Positions 27,099 through 35,955 of a stretch of 64,000 nucleotides of DNA are shown in pieces. Made by a program: the position numbers and the translations under genes. The stretch is from Lachnospiraceae bacterium V9D3004 (GTDB lineage: Bacteria; Bacillota; Clostridia; Lachnospirales; Lachnospiraceae). Positions within the stretch are counted from its first letter, which is position 1. Each line of letters begins with the position of its first letter. The notes under the pieces are model-generated. The model was not told where the DNA came from. It saw only the letters and a list, made by a program, of their open reading frames with translations, and searched no databases. Location of the stretch: assembly GCA_000621985.1 (NCBI GenBank), contig JHWW01000013.1, forward strand, positions 1 to 64,000, in the 5' to 3' direction.

Positions 27099-27150
27099 TT
27101 TATGTCCTCAAAAGTGTATGGTATGCACATTTTTATGTCCTTAAAAGTGT
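27099..27150. repeat. two 19-bp direct repeats upstream of ATPase promoter
   Basis: TTTATGTCCTCAAAAGTGT (27099-27117) and TTTATGTCCTTAAAAGTGT (27132-27150), 18 of 19 bases identical, period 33 bases (about three helical turns). They abut the -35 box of the minus-strand ATPase promoter and lie upstream of the plus-strand promoter at 27166-27194. A binding site for a regulator is the simplest reading. Confidence 0.6.
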
Positions 27151-27165
27151 GATATCCCCTCCATA

Positions 27166-27194
27166 TTGCAAACCTTCATCTTTTGTTTTATAAT
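27166..27194 (+). promoter_or_regulatory. sigma-A promoter of the headless polymerase gene
   Basis: TTGCAA (27166-27171), 17-base spacer, TATAAT (27189-27194), followed by AAGGAGG at 27235-27241 and an ATG at 27244. The promoter and ribosome site are intact, but that ATG is out of frame with the polymerase-like reading frame. Confidence 0.55.
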
Positions 27195-27246
27195 GATAAC
27201 GTATCTTTAAACATATGATTAAAATTCAATTAACAAGGAGGCAATG

Positions 27247-28286
27247 CCGAGCTTCGTCTCACAAAGGCTCAGCATCACATCGAAAAATCAGTATTCGGTG
27301 CCAATGCAAATGAAGTGGTAGATCTGGCTACATATCAGAATATTCCTGCACAATTCAAAGGCAAACCGCTTATTCCGGATTTTGATCCGAAGGAATTCAC
27401 AAGCAATAATATAGTATTCGATTCATTTGAGCGCGATCTCACAATGAATGCCATATATTATGATATGAAAACGGAAGAAGTTGTTACTTTCCACGGTGGA
27501 ATCCATGATCTTCGTGATTGTCGTCTTGACACTATCGTTGATGCGGATCTGGAATTCACTGTCAATCCGGCTGCAGCAATCCGCGTGCTTCGTTTCCGCG
27601 CCCGCTACGGCTACATGTTCTCGGATCGTATTGAAAAGGACCTGAGAGAGCATACAAAAGACTATATGAAGCTTCTTACTCCTGAGACCTCCGCTTTCCA
27701 ACAGCAGAAAATGTGGGATACCGACTATACTTACGATTGCTACCGCATATTGAGTGAATATGGTGCTCTGCCGGTACTCTTCCCTTCAGTTGCATCAATA
27801 TACATGAAGGCAGATTACCGTCATTATGTGACTGAACATCTGAAGCATGTTGATGTAAGCATGAGTACGGAGAGCAAAGATTATAAGATCTCTCCGATCG
27901 CAATAATCCTGTATCCTGCTGTATCTGCACAGGTTGCTTCAACAGGTCTCGATCAGGCTATAGCAACGGTGCTTAACGCCCAGGCTGCAATCTATGACTT
28001 TAATTCCAATAAAGACCGTACGATCATAGAGACAGACCTTAAGACATTGTACCAGGAAGCTACAGCCACACCGGCTCCCGCTCCCGCAAGTCCCGAACCA
28101 AGTACATCAGCAACGATCAAGGTAGGCGGCAAGAACGTTACGAAAGCAGCCTTAAAGCTCACCGTTAAGTACAGCGATCTCAAGAAGAAAGCGAAGAGCT
28201 ACAAGGTTACAAGACAGGGAAAAGGAAATTTCGGTCTGATGGCAGTTTTTGTAACGCCAACCCGGCAAGAGTCTGCCGTGCCCTAA
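27247..28286 (+). pseudogene. headless CCA/poly(A) polymerase-like gene fused to a secreted-protein-type tail
   Basis: The open frame encodes a CCA-adding/poly(A) polymerase middle region, with RDLTMNAIYYD, GGIHDLRD and AAAIRVLRFRARYG motifs. The catalytic head (GGxVRD and the DxD aspartates) is missing. No ATG is in frame: an ATG at 27244 with AAGGAGG opens another frame, and similarity continues upstream of the first in-frame GTG (27315) to about 27247. After the polymerase-like part (about 170 codons) a PAPAPASPEPS linker and a Lys-rich beta segment follow, unlike any cytoplasmic polymerase. The stop falls inside a dispersed palindromic repeat (28250-28296). I read it as a decayed or rearranged gene; a translated chimera starting at GTG cannot be excluded. 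Confidence 0.6.
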
Positions 28287-28296
28287 CGAGCAGACC
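28250..28296 (+). repeat. dispersed palindromic repeat, copy A
   Basis: Starts TGTAACGCCAACCCGGCAAG, then a hairpin with stem GTCTGC (28271-28276) / GCAGAC (28290-28295) and loop CGTGCCCTAACGA. Shares its head and loop with the copy at 63144-63199, where the stem is GTGTGT/ACACAC, a compensatory change. It supplies the last codons and stop of the polymerase-like frame. Confidence 0.6.
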
Positions 28297-28336
28297 TACT
28301 ACAGGGAAGAGAATATGGAGCACAAAGTATCGATTT

Positions 28337-29389
28337 TTACGTAATGTTCTGCCTGCAGCTCTCACGTTCAACAAGCTTACCTTCAAGTTCCACCTTGGCA
28401 ATGCTCTTATGCTTTCCTTTTATCCTGCTTAACAGAAGATCAACCGTGAACCTCCCCATCTCACTGCAGGGAAGATGTATTGTAGTGAGCATGGGGTCGG
28501 TATAACCGGCCTGCTCAATATCATCACTGCCTATTATCGCCGGTCTGTATGAGATCCCTCTGTACTGCCTGAGGGTTTTTAGCATTCCTATAGCGATAAT
28601 ATCATTTGCACAATAAATGGCCGTCGGCGGGTCCTGCATTCCCATGTACATACGCATAGTCTCTCCTGCCGCTTCTTCACTAAGGGCGGTCTCCTGTACA
28701 TAAGAGGATTCGATATCGATATTATTCGAACGCATGGTATCTACGAATCCCAGATATCTTGCCTCAAAATGACTGCTTCCCGCATAACCTATGGCAGTAT
28801 GCCCGAGCCCGATAAGATATTTCACTGCCATCGATGCTACTTTCCAGCCGTCGCACAACACTTCATCCACTTCGTAATTGGTTGAATTCCTGCTTACAGA
28901 CGCGATGCAGTTGTATCTTTGCTTCCATGCTTTTAAGGCATCCGAACAGCATTTACCGATGATGATCAGACCATCTGACTTCCCTTCTGCTTCGGCGATC
29001 GCCTTATCTACAAGTTCATTCACGTCCGTTCTCTTACATCTTCTCTCATCCGAAAATACCGGCATATACCATATGTGCGACAACACACACTGATTATCAT
29101 ATATCTCGCTCTCTATCACTCTTAACAGATCATTATAAAATGGGTCCACCTGCCTGGACTCGGTTCTGGTCATCAATATACTTATAGTGTATCTTTTTAT
29201 CCTGCCCTCGGATATACCAAGTTTCAGGTTCCTTGCTTCTATATTGGGAGTATAATTAAGCTCTATCGCAGCGTTCCATATCTTATCCCGGATCCCCGGA
29301 TCCGAACACTTGTAATCCGGATTATTGAGAACTCTTGATACGGTTGAAGCTGACACTCCGACCATCTCAGCTATTTTTTTGATCGACAT
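28337..29389 (-). CDS. LacI-family transcriptional regulator
   Basis: A 350-residue LacI/GalR regulator: helix-turn-helix at the N terminus (SIKKIAEMVGVSASTVSRVLNN pattern, about 2-24), then a periplasmic-binding-protein-like effector domain (about 60-345). It closes the organosulfur operon, 203 bases downstream of the ATPase gene and in the same direction. An inverted-repeat operator candidate lies upstream of the first operon gene (34669-34682). I chose the ATG at 29389 since LacI proteins begin just before the HTH; upstream in-frame ATG and TTG codons are possible and no ribosome site is strong. Confidence 0.85.
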   Translation of the reverse strand: MSIKKIAEMVGVSASTVSRVLNNPDYKCSDPGIRDKIWNAAIELNYTPNIEARNLKLGISEGRIKRYTISILMTRTESRQVDPFYNDLLRVIESEIYDNQCVLSHIWYMPVFSDERRCKRTDVNELVDKAIAEAEGKSDGLIIIGKCCSDALKAWKQRYNCIASVSRNSTNYEVDEVLCDGWKVASMAVKYLIGLGHTAIGYAGSSHFEARYLGFVDTMRSNNIDIESSYVQETALSEEAAGETMRMYMGMQDPPTAIYCANDIIAIGMLKTLRQYRGISYRPAIIGSDDIEQAGYTDPMLTTIHLPCSEMGRFTVDLLLSRIKGKHKSIAKVELEGKLVERESCRQNIT

Positions 29390-29592
29390 GATATACCGCC
29401 CTCTCTTCATAGTAAACAAGACTGTCTGTCCTATACAAACCCGTCCTGCACAAGAACATTATGTGCCTGCCCGCCTTCATATGTCTGTCATGTATCTTAC
29501 ATTCTTCTGCCGGGACATTTCCAACATACACCTGCTCTTCTATAAGAGATATGATACCAACTTGTCAGCCTTACGGCAAATCTTTTTTTCAA

Positions 29593-30447
29593 TCACGCCG
29601 ACTTATCAACGCCGCTGTCCTTATGTACATTGATGGCTTCTTCAAGCTTCGCATGAACTCCACGCTCGAACTCAGCCACTTCACTGCTTCCCGGAAGCCT
29701 CGGATAATCGAACGGCACCTCGATCTGTGTAATGATCTTAGCGTCCGGCGAGGCGGAGAATATACTTATCTTCTGTCCGAGATATACGGCTTCCTGCAGA
29801 TCGTGTGTTACGAAAAGTATAGTTTTTTTAGTCTTCTTCCATATCCTTATGAATTCGTCCTGAAGAGTCCTTCTTGTCTGTGCATCAAGCGCACCGAACG
29901 GCTCATCCATTATAAGGATCTTCGGATCGCTGGCGATGCTTCTTGCGATCTGGACACGCTGCTTCATTCCTCCGGACAGTTCTGCCGGATGTTTTTTTGC
30001 ATGGTCGGAAAGACCTACAAGTTCAAGAGCCTCTTCCACGATGGCTCTTCGTTCAGCCTTGCTCTTATGCTGCATGCGAAGTCCGTATTCAACATTCTTA
30101 TATACATTAAGCCATGGGAATATTGCCGAATCCGCATTCTGGAATACCACACCGCGTTCGGGACCGGGTTTCGTTATCGGCACGCCTTCGCAGCGTACTT
30201 CACCGATCGTCGGCTTAAGGAATCCCGCAATAATATTAAGCAAGGTTGACTTGCCGCATCCGCTCGCCCCGAGAAATATATGGAATTCCCCTTCACTTAT
30301 CGCAAGGTTGACATCCTTAAGGACATATCCTTCGCTGTTTCCTGCGAATACCGCGTCCGGATTAATATTCTTTGAAAATAACAGATTCTTATTCTTGGCA
30401 TCATACTGCTTGCATAAGCCGTTAACCTCTATTATATTGGTTGCCAT
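29593..30447 (-). CDS. ABC importer ATP-binding protein, sulfonate/nitrate/taurine type
   Basis: A 284-residue ATPase of the SsuB/TauB group. Walker A GASGCGKST (about 58-66), Q-loop, signature LSGGMKQR and Walker B ILIMDEPFGALD are all intact. With the permease and the binding protein it forms a complete importer for an organosulfur anion. AAGGAG precedes the ATG. The gene follows the permease by 102 bases. Confidence 0.85.
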   Translation of the reverse strand: MATNIIEVNGLCKQYDAKNKNLLFSKNINPDAVFAGNSEGYVLKDVNLAISEGEFHIFLGASGCGKSTLLNIIAGFLKPTIGEVRCEGVPITKPGPERGVVFQNADSAIFPWLNVYKNVEYGLRMQHKSKAERRAIVEEALELVGLSDHAKKHPAELSGGMKQRVQIARSIASDPKILIMDEPFGALDAQTRRTLQDEFIRIWKKTKKTILFVTHDLQEAVYLGQKISIFSASPDAKIITQIEVPFDYPRLPGSSEVAEFERGVHAKLEEAINVHKDSGVDKSA

Positions 30448-30549
30448 ATTCCGGTCTCCTTATCATATTTGCCACTAGTACTTGCAGCCATTTAATTCAG
30501 TAGCAGCTTCGCACTGAATATATATCTAACCTACTTTGGTCATGAATCA

Positions 30550-31344
30550 CTACATCTTCTTCACGCCGTAATACTTGAATATCTTGTGTCCTATTATCCT
30601 TAACAGCTTATCCGCCACGAATCCGATAATTCCGAGTGTTACGATTCCAACGAATATCCAGTCTGTCCTGTAATACAATCTGGATGTGTATATCAGATAT
30701 CCAAGTCCTTCGCTTGCGGCCATCATTTCTGCAGCAACTATGGATATGATCGCTCCGCTCAGTCCAAGCCTTACTCCGGTGATGATTCCCGGGATCGCAC
30801 ATGGGATCGTAACCGTGAAAAATGACTGGAGCTTTGTGGCGCCAAGCGACTCGGCAGCCTGATTTTTTACGGGGTCGATGCTGACCACACCGGCCGTTGT
30901 GTTAATTATTATCGGAAATACAGTAGCATATGTGATAAGCACTATCTTGGATGCTTCACCGACACCGAACCACATAAGGAACAGTGTCAGGAATCCGATA
31001 GCCGGTACGAATCTGAAAAAATTGATCAAAGGATCGATTATTATCCTTGCAACCTTGAAACGACCGATCAGAAGTCCTGTCGGAACTGCGATCAGGATTC
31101 CTCTGATCCATCCGTTAGCAACTCTTATCAGACTGATCTTAATGTCATTCCAGAGTACGCCGTTTCCGGCGATCTCTACAAGCCCGTCCCATGTGGCAAG
31201 CGGTCCGGGTAAGAAGTTCGGATCATTTAGATTCGATGCTATCTGCCATACGATGAGCAATAATATCCACGATATTATTCCGCTGTTCAATATAGTACTG
31301 ATTATACTTTTTGAAGTACCGGTCTTACTGCCCTGTTCTTTCAT
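30550..31344 (-). CDS. ABC importer permease, sulfonate/nitrate/taurine type
   Basis: A 264-residue inner-membrane permease of the SsuC/TauC family (BPD_transp_1), with about six membrane helices and the EAA-like loop (ESLGATKLQSFFTVTIP) that contacts the ATPase. It follows the alkylsulfatase gene by 14 bases, so the two are probably translated from one mRNA. ACGGAG precedes the ATG. Confidence 0.85.
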   Translation of the reverse strand: MKEQGSKTGTSKSIISTILNSGIISWILLLIVWQIASNLNDPNFLPGPLATWDGLVEIAGNGVLWNDIKISLIRVANGWIRGILIAVPTGLLIGRFKVARIIIDPLINFFRFVPAIGFLTLFLMWFGVGEASKIVLITYATVFPIIINTTAGVVSIDPVKNQAAESLGATKLQSFFTVTIPCAIPGIITGVRLGLSGAIISIVAAEMMAASEGLGYLIYTSRLYYRTDWIFVGIVTLGIIGFVADKLLRIIGHKIFKYYGVKKM

Positions 31345-31358
31345 ATCATTCTCCGTTC

Positions 31359-33314
31359 TTATGGTTCGATTATCGGGAAGTTCCTGTATTCGTACATATT
31401 AACGATACTGTCAGCGATCTTCTTCCATACACCATTTATGTCGCCTTCAAATGCATCTGACGCTCCCTTATCTCCTGCGATAAGTCTTATCAGATCTTTT
31501 CTGGATACATCGACACGGGTATAATCCGACAGTACATTTTCTTCTTTCTTGTCATAACCTGTCTTGAGAATGGTTCCGCCGTATATGCGAAGTACGAAGC
31601 TGTTTGAAGCATTCACACCATTTACCGTGAGAATAAGCTTCTCATCAAGTTCTTCTATACTGTTGCCGTCTACGGTCATTCCAAGATAATCAAGCAGGAT
31701 ATCATCCTCCATTCCCGCAAGGACTTTCACTGCATGTTCGCCACGACCGAAGAAATCACCTACTTCGGTTCTAAGCTCCATAGCACCGGTAAGATATGCA
31801 TTCCTGAAGATTCCCGATTCAGACTGATAACCGAGCTGTTCAAGTGCGTCCGCGCACAGATATCTTGCATCCTTGTTATCCGGATCGGCAAATACAACTG
31901 CATTGGCGGCCTGTGCGGCATACTGATAATTCCCTTCGTCATAATCCTTCTTTGCCTTGGCAAGAACAGCTTCCGGAGAGCCAACGTATTCAACGAATTT
32001 CTTTGCATTTTCAACATTGGAGAGGGGCATAAGATTGATCGGATTACCGTCATAGAACCCGATATACTTATTGTATATTGCCCTTCCGTTCATTCTTACA
32101 TCACCGTAATACGGGCGAAGATACCACGCCTTACCAACCTTATCGGGAAGCTCGATCTTATTCGATATCTCCTCAGCCGTATCGCCTTCATTGAGATACA
32201 GAAGCGCCTGGTCATGAGTGAACTGATATGCTGCCGCATGGTTAAGAAGGACTTCCTTCACCGCATCCGGCTCCTCTTCGGTCTTCCAGTGCGGCCATGC
32301 ATGACCCTGGAATATGACTTCGGCTTTCTCACCGTATTTCAGATAAGCCTGATACATACTGTCAGCCCATGCTTTGGCATCTCTTATCCTTGCGCCTCTT
32401 ATCGTATATATATTGTGCATTGTTCCGATACAGTTATCGGCTACCCACAACGCCTTATATTCATGAATATAATTAAGCATGTTTGCAACTGCTTCGGTAT
32501 CGTCCGATAATATGAAATCAATATGGATCCCGTCAATGACAAGTGTACAGTCTTCTTCTACGAAATCGGTAGGCTCAATATATGAAGCCGTTCCGTTCAC
32601 ATAAGATATTGCCGCTCCCGCAGACACCTTGGAATCAACACCTGCACTGAGTCTGTTGCCCATCTGGTATTCACATCTTCTTCTCATAGCATTTCCCGCA
32701 TATACATATTCATCACGGGTCGCGAGGTCAAAACCTCTCGGCGCGTATATGCGGACTTTGCCTTCTTCTTTGCCGACTCTTTCTTCATTAATGATACCGG
32801 CAATCCCCCCGAAGTGATCCATATGTGAGTGACTGATCAGTATGGCCCGGATATTGTCCCTGATATTTTCTCCAAGTGCTTCTTCCGTAACCTTTAATAT
32901 ATACGCTGCACTTTCTACTGTTGATGCCGCATCTATTATGATCCAGCCTGTGTTTCCCCTGATAAACTCCACATTGGCAAGATCGAATCCCCTTGTCTGC
33001 ACGACATCATGTCCCACCACAGAAAATACTCCGAACTCCCTACTCGCTCTGGTTTCAATCCACAAACTCGGATTGACCGAATCAGGGACCTCCGACTTAG
33101 TTCCATATTCATAATCAGCCACATCATATATCTTCTCCCCCGTAAGAGATGTGAAGCTGCCGGTATCATATTTCTTGATATAGTGCGAAGCTGCAAGCTC
33201 AAGTTCACGATTGACCGCATTGTTAACGTCAATTCCAAGCTTTGCCGCTACCTCGAGGTTATGTCTTTTCGTGTGCTCTGTCGCACCCTTGACTGTATTG
33301 TTGTATACGCCCAT
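31359..33314 (-). CDS. alkyl sulfatase, metallo-beta-lactamase fold
   Basis: A 651-residue enzyme of the SdsA1/BDS1-type alkylsulfatase family that hydrolyses primary alkyl sulfates to alcohol and sulfate using zinc. The metallo-beta-lactamase domain (about 80-330) has the SHSHMDHFGG motif near 161. The alkylsulfatase dimerisation domain follows (about 380-515) and a C-terminal SCP2-like domain (about 525-650) ends the protein. No signal peptide is seen, so it acts in the cytoplasm on imported sulfate ester. Its place inside an organosulfur ABC operon agrees with that. AGGAGG precedes the ATG by 6 bases. Confidence 0.85.
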   Translation of the reverse strand: MGVYNNTVKGATEHTKRHNLEVAAKLGIDVNNAVNRELELAASHYIKKYDTGSFTSLTGEKIYDVADYEYGTKSEVPDSVNPSLWIETRASREFGVFSVVGHDVVQTRGFDLANVEFIRGNTGWIIIDAASTVESAAYILKVTEEALGENIRDNIRAILISHSHMDHFGGIAGIINEERVGKEEGKVRIYAPRGFDLATRDEYVYAGNAMRRRCEYQMGNRLSAGVDSKVSAGAAISYVNGTASYIEPTDFVEEDCTLVIDGIHIDFILSDDTEAVANMLNYIHEYKALWVADNCIGTMHNIYTIRGARIRDAKAWADSMYQAYLKYGEKAEVIFQGHAWPHWKTEEEPDAVKEVLLNHAAAYQFTHDQALLYLNEGDTAEEISNKIELPDKVGKAWYLRPYYGDVRMNGRAIYNKYIGFYDGNPINLMPLSNVENAKKFVEYVGSPEAVLAKAKKDYDEGNYQYAAQAANAVVFADPDNKDARYLCADALEQLGYQSESGIFRNAYLTGAMELRTEVGDFFGRGEHAVKVLAGMEDDILLDYLGMTVDGNSIEELDEKLILTVNGVNASNSFVLRIYGGTILKTGYDKKEENVLSDYTRVDVSRKDLIRLIAGDKGASDAFEGDINGVWKKIADSIVNMYEYRNFPIIEP

Positions 33315-33381
33315 GATGTCCTCCTGTTATTCTGTTCATGTTTGTCACATATTCATATTGTTACGTTGCATCATGTTCCTA

Positions 33382-34458
33382 TTACTGTATGGTCACGTTC
33401 TCAGGATGCACTGCCTTAAGTGCGTCTGTATTGATGAAATCATGCACATCAACAGACGGTGAATAGAATCCGTTATCAACTGCCCACGTATCGATCTCCT
33501 GCAATCCTTTAACTGCATCCTCAGTGAATTCAGCCTTAACTTCCATTGCCTTGATACCATTCGCAAACAGATCTTCTCCGATACCGATCTGCTCACTTAT
33601 AGTCTTGGCTGCATCATCGCCGTTATTGATCATATAATCATATATCTCTTCATATGCTTTAATGAAATTGATCACCGTATCCTGATTATCCTTCAGATAA
33701 CTCTCGCTTGCCACATGGAATACATAAGTGTTAACGCCTATATCCGACTGCTTCATGATAGGCTGCCAGCCGACACTCATAAGCTTCTTGGCTTCATCAC
33801 CGGTCGTCCACATGGCATCTGCCTGATCGGTCTGCGCCATTGACAGTGAAGTTGCCGGGCTGTCAACCGGAACAACCTCTATATCATCTTTGTTAAGTCC
33901 TGCCTTCTCAAGTGTCTTTGCATCAAGATACTCAAGAAATGTTCCGAGCATTACCATTACTCTTGCTCCCTTAAGATCTTCGATCTTCTTGATCTTCTCC
34001 GGATTAACATATAATGCATAAGAACTTATCTTTGACTGTTCCTCGAAGAACTTAAGATCAGTCTTGCCCTGTGTATTACCGAATCTGTTAAGTCCCGCGA
34101 AGTCCGTTACAAAACCGATATCTGCCTGTCCTGTTGATACTGAATCAACTGTCTCAATTCCATTTGCGAATTCAGTGATCTGAATGTCAATTCCGTATTT
34201 ATCCCATATTCCTTTTTCCCTGCCAAGCACTGCGAACCAGTGTGTTGAAGAACCGCTCATGACTGCGTATCTCACCGTGGTCTTTTCACCACTCTCGCTG
34301 CTTCCCGATTCATTTGCAGTATCTGATGACTCGGTTCCCTCTTTGGAATCGGTTGCCTGGTTATCCGATGAGCCGCCGCAAGCCGTAAGGCTTAATGTGA
34401 TCGCCAGTCCCATGACTAATCCTGCTGCCGTTTTTACTATTCTCTTTGCTTTGATCAT
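33382..34458 (-). CDS. ABC importer substrate-binding lipoprotein, sulfonate type
   Basis: A 358-residue lipoprotein (lipobox LTACGG, Cys about 27) of the SsuA/TauA/NMT1-like family. It captures an organosulfur anion for the permease and ATPase downstream. First gene of the operon; AGGAGG lies 8 bases before the ATG. A broken paralogue is found at 40068-40580. Confidence 0.85.
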   Translation of the reverse strand: MIKAKRIVKTAAGLVMGLAITLSLTACGGSSDNQATDSKEGTESSDTANESGSSESGEKTTVRYAVMSGSSTHWFAVLGREKGIWDKYGIDIQITEFANGIETVDSVSTGQADIGFVTDFAGLNRFGNTQGKTDLKFFEEQSKISSYALYVNPEKIKKIEDLKGARVMVMLGTFLEYLDAKTLEKAGLNKDDIEVVPVDSPATSLSMAQTDQADAMWTTGDEAKKLMSVGWQPIMKQSDIGVNTYVFHVASESYLKDNQDTVINFIKAYEEIYDYMINNGDDAAKTISEQIGIGEDLFANGIKAMEVKAEFTEDAVKGLQEIDTWAVDNGFYSPSVDVHDFINTDALKAVHPENVTIQ

Positions 34459-34490
34459 TATGATCTCCTCCTGATATTAAGTAATGATTG

Positions 34491-34510
34491 TTCCGTATCA
34501 AATAACGGAA
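34491..34510. promoter_or_regulatory. inverted repeat in leader of the organosulfur operon
   Basis: TTCCGTATCAAATAACGGAA, arms TTCCGT and ACGGAA with an 8-base centre, 32-52 bases upstream of the binding-protein ATG. It may be an operator or a short leader hairpin. Confidence 0.35.
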
Positions 34511-34668
34511 AATGATGAGTTCGCGGTTATGTTAACGTATGACACCATATATTGGCAACAAAAAGGCTTGCAAACGTTGTCAGAGCCGAAATATCGGAAT
34601 TTGTAAGTGTTTTCTGGGTAGTTTTGAGATTGTTATGTTGGAGCACGGAGAAGTTTTAGGCTAATATG

Positions 34669-34682
34669 TGCAAACGATTGCA
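34669..34682. promoter_or_regulatory. LacI-family operator candidate
   Basis: TGCAAACGATTGCA has TGCAA/TTGCA arms and resembles the usual LacI/GalR operator with a central CG. A related half-matching site, TTGCAAACGTTGTC, lies at 34569-34582. Both are upstream of the organosulfur operon that ends with a LacI-type regulator, so autoregulation is likely. The 450-base region to 34909 holds no gene that I can support. Confidence 0.5.
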
Positions 34683-34754
34683 GGATTGATGTGAACATAT
34701 TCGACATTTTGATATAAGTCCTCATGGTGGATGGACCTATATGTTAAGCTTTTA

Positions 34755-34789
34755 TGACAATTGTCACATCATTTTTCTTACATTATTCA
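34755..34789 (+). promoter_or_regulatory. palindrome over a weak promoter of the ABC-2 exporter operon
   Basis: Perfect 12-base palindrome TGACAATTGTCA (34755-34766). Its right half is a -35-like TTGTCA (34761-34766), with a 17-base spacer to TATTCA (34784-34789). A repressor on the palindrome would block this promoter. The -10 is poor, so the promoter call is tentative. Confidence 0.35.
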
Positions 34790-34909
34790 CTACCATATTA
34801 TTCCTCCGGGCTGTAGAATGATAGCAACATCAGATGACGGTGTGCAAAGTAAGAACACTTAATGCAAACTTCCGGTGCTCACCGCATTCTTAAGAACGGA
34901 GGAATAATA

Positions 34910-35854
34910 ATGTCTAATATCATCGAAGTTAACAATCTCGTAAAACGTTACAAAGAACTCGTTGCACTTGATCATTTCAACCTTACGATAAAAGAAGGTG
35001 AAGTGTTCGGACTTCTCGGACCTAACGGTTCCGGCAAGACAACGACGATCAACTGCATCCTGTCATTACTCAGTTATGACAAAGGAAGCATTAAGGTGTT
35101 CGGCAAGGACATGAAGCCGGATTCTTACGATCTTAAGAGAAAGATCGGAGTCGTACCTCAGAATGTCGCTGTATTCAATGAGCTTAGTGTATATGAGAAT
35201 ATCGATTACTTCTGCGGGCTCTACATTAAAGATGCCGCCACAAGAAAACAATACGTAAAAGATGCGATCGATTTTGTGGAACTCGGCGAATTCACGAAGT
35301 TCCGTCCCAAGAAATTATCAGGAGGTCTTTTAAGAAGACTTAACATAGCGTGCGGGATCGTACATAAACCCGAGCTCATATTCTTCGACGAACCGACGGT
35401 CGCAGTCGATCCCCAGAGCAGGAATAAGATCCTTGAAGGCATTGCCGAGCTGAATAAGAACGGCGCAACCATCGTATATACATCACATTATATGGAAGAG
35501 GTTGAGCAGCTGTGTTCAAGGATACTGATCATGGATAAGGGTAAGAGCCTTGCAAGCGGCACCAAGGAAGAGCTCAAGAACATCATTAAATGTACTGAAA
35601 AGATATCCGTTGAAGTGTGCGATCTTACAGAGGACAATCTTGAAGAGATCTCGGGACTTGCACACGCTTATGAAACCTCTTACGATGATTCGATCCTTAA
35701 AGTATCTTTCAGCGGCGGTCGTCACAACCTCGTTCGCGTGCTGGATTATCTCGGTGATCACGACTATTCTTTCGGAAGGATATATTCCGAACTTCCTACG
35801 CTCAATGACGTATTCCTTGAGATCACCGGCACGGAGTTAAGAGACAGCGTCTGA
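34910..35854 (+). CDS. ABC exporter ATP-binding protein (ABC-2 type)
   Basis: A 314-residue ATPase with Walker A GPNGSGKTT, signature LSGGLLRRL (LSGG followed by unusual LLRRL instead of QRRV) and Walker B LIFFDEPTVAVDP. A C-terminal regulatory extension of about 90 residues follows, usual in DrrA/CcmA-type exporters. The ATG at 34910 is preceded by GGAGG. It heads a three-gene operon with two ABC-2 permeases. Substrate unknown (drug, lipid or peptide). Confidence 0.8.
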   Translation: MSNIIEVNNLVKRYKELVALDHFNLTIKEGEVFGLLGPNGSGKTTTINCILSLLSYDKGSIKVFGKDMKPDSYDLKRKIGVVPQNVAVFNELSVYENIDYFCGLYIKDAATRKQYVKDAIDFVELGEFTKFRPKKLSGGLLRRLNIACGIVHKPELIFFDEPTVAVDPQSRNKILEGIAELNKNGATIVYTSHYMEEVEQLCSRILIMDKGKSLASGTKEELKNIIKCTEKISVEVCDLTEDNLEEISGLAHAYETSYDDSILKVSFSGGRHNLVRVLDYLGDHDYSFGRIYSELPTLNDVFLEITGTELRDSV

Positions 35855-35955
35855 GGACGATCGATCCGGATATATGATACCACCTGCCATGTTCATTGAT
35901 GCAAAGCTGCAATGAACCCGGGTGCTTAACAGTAATCAAAAAGGAGGCACTGATA

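Noticed and set aside
31734-32510. 258-codon plus-strand frame opposite the alkylsulfatase gene
   Set aside because: Antisense shadow of a well-supported enzyme gene; no ribosome site, and the protein shows no motif.
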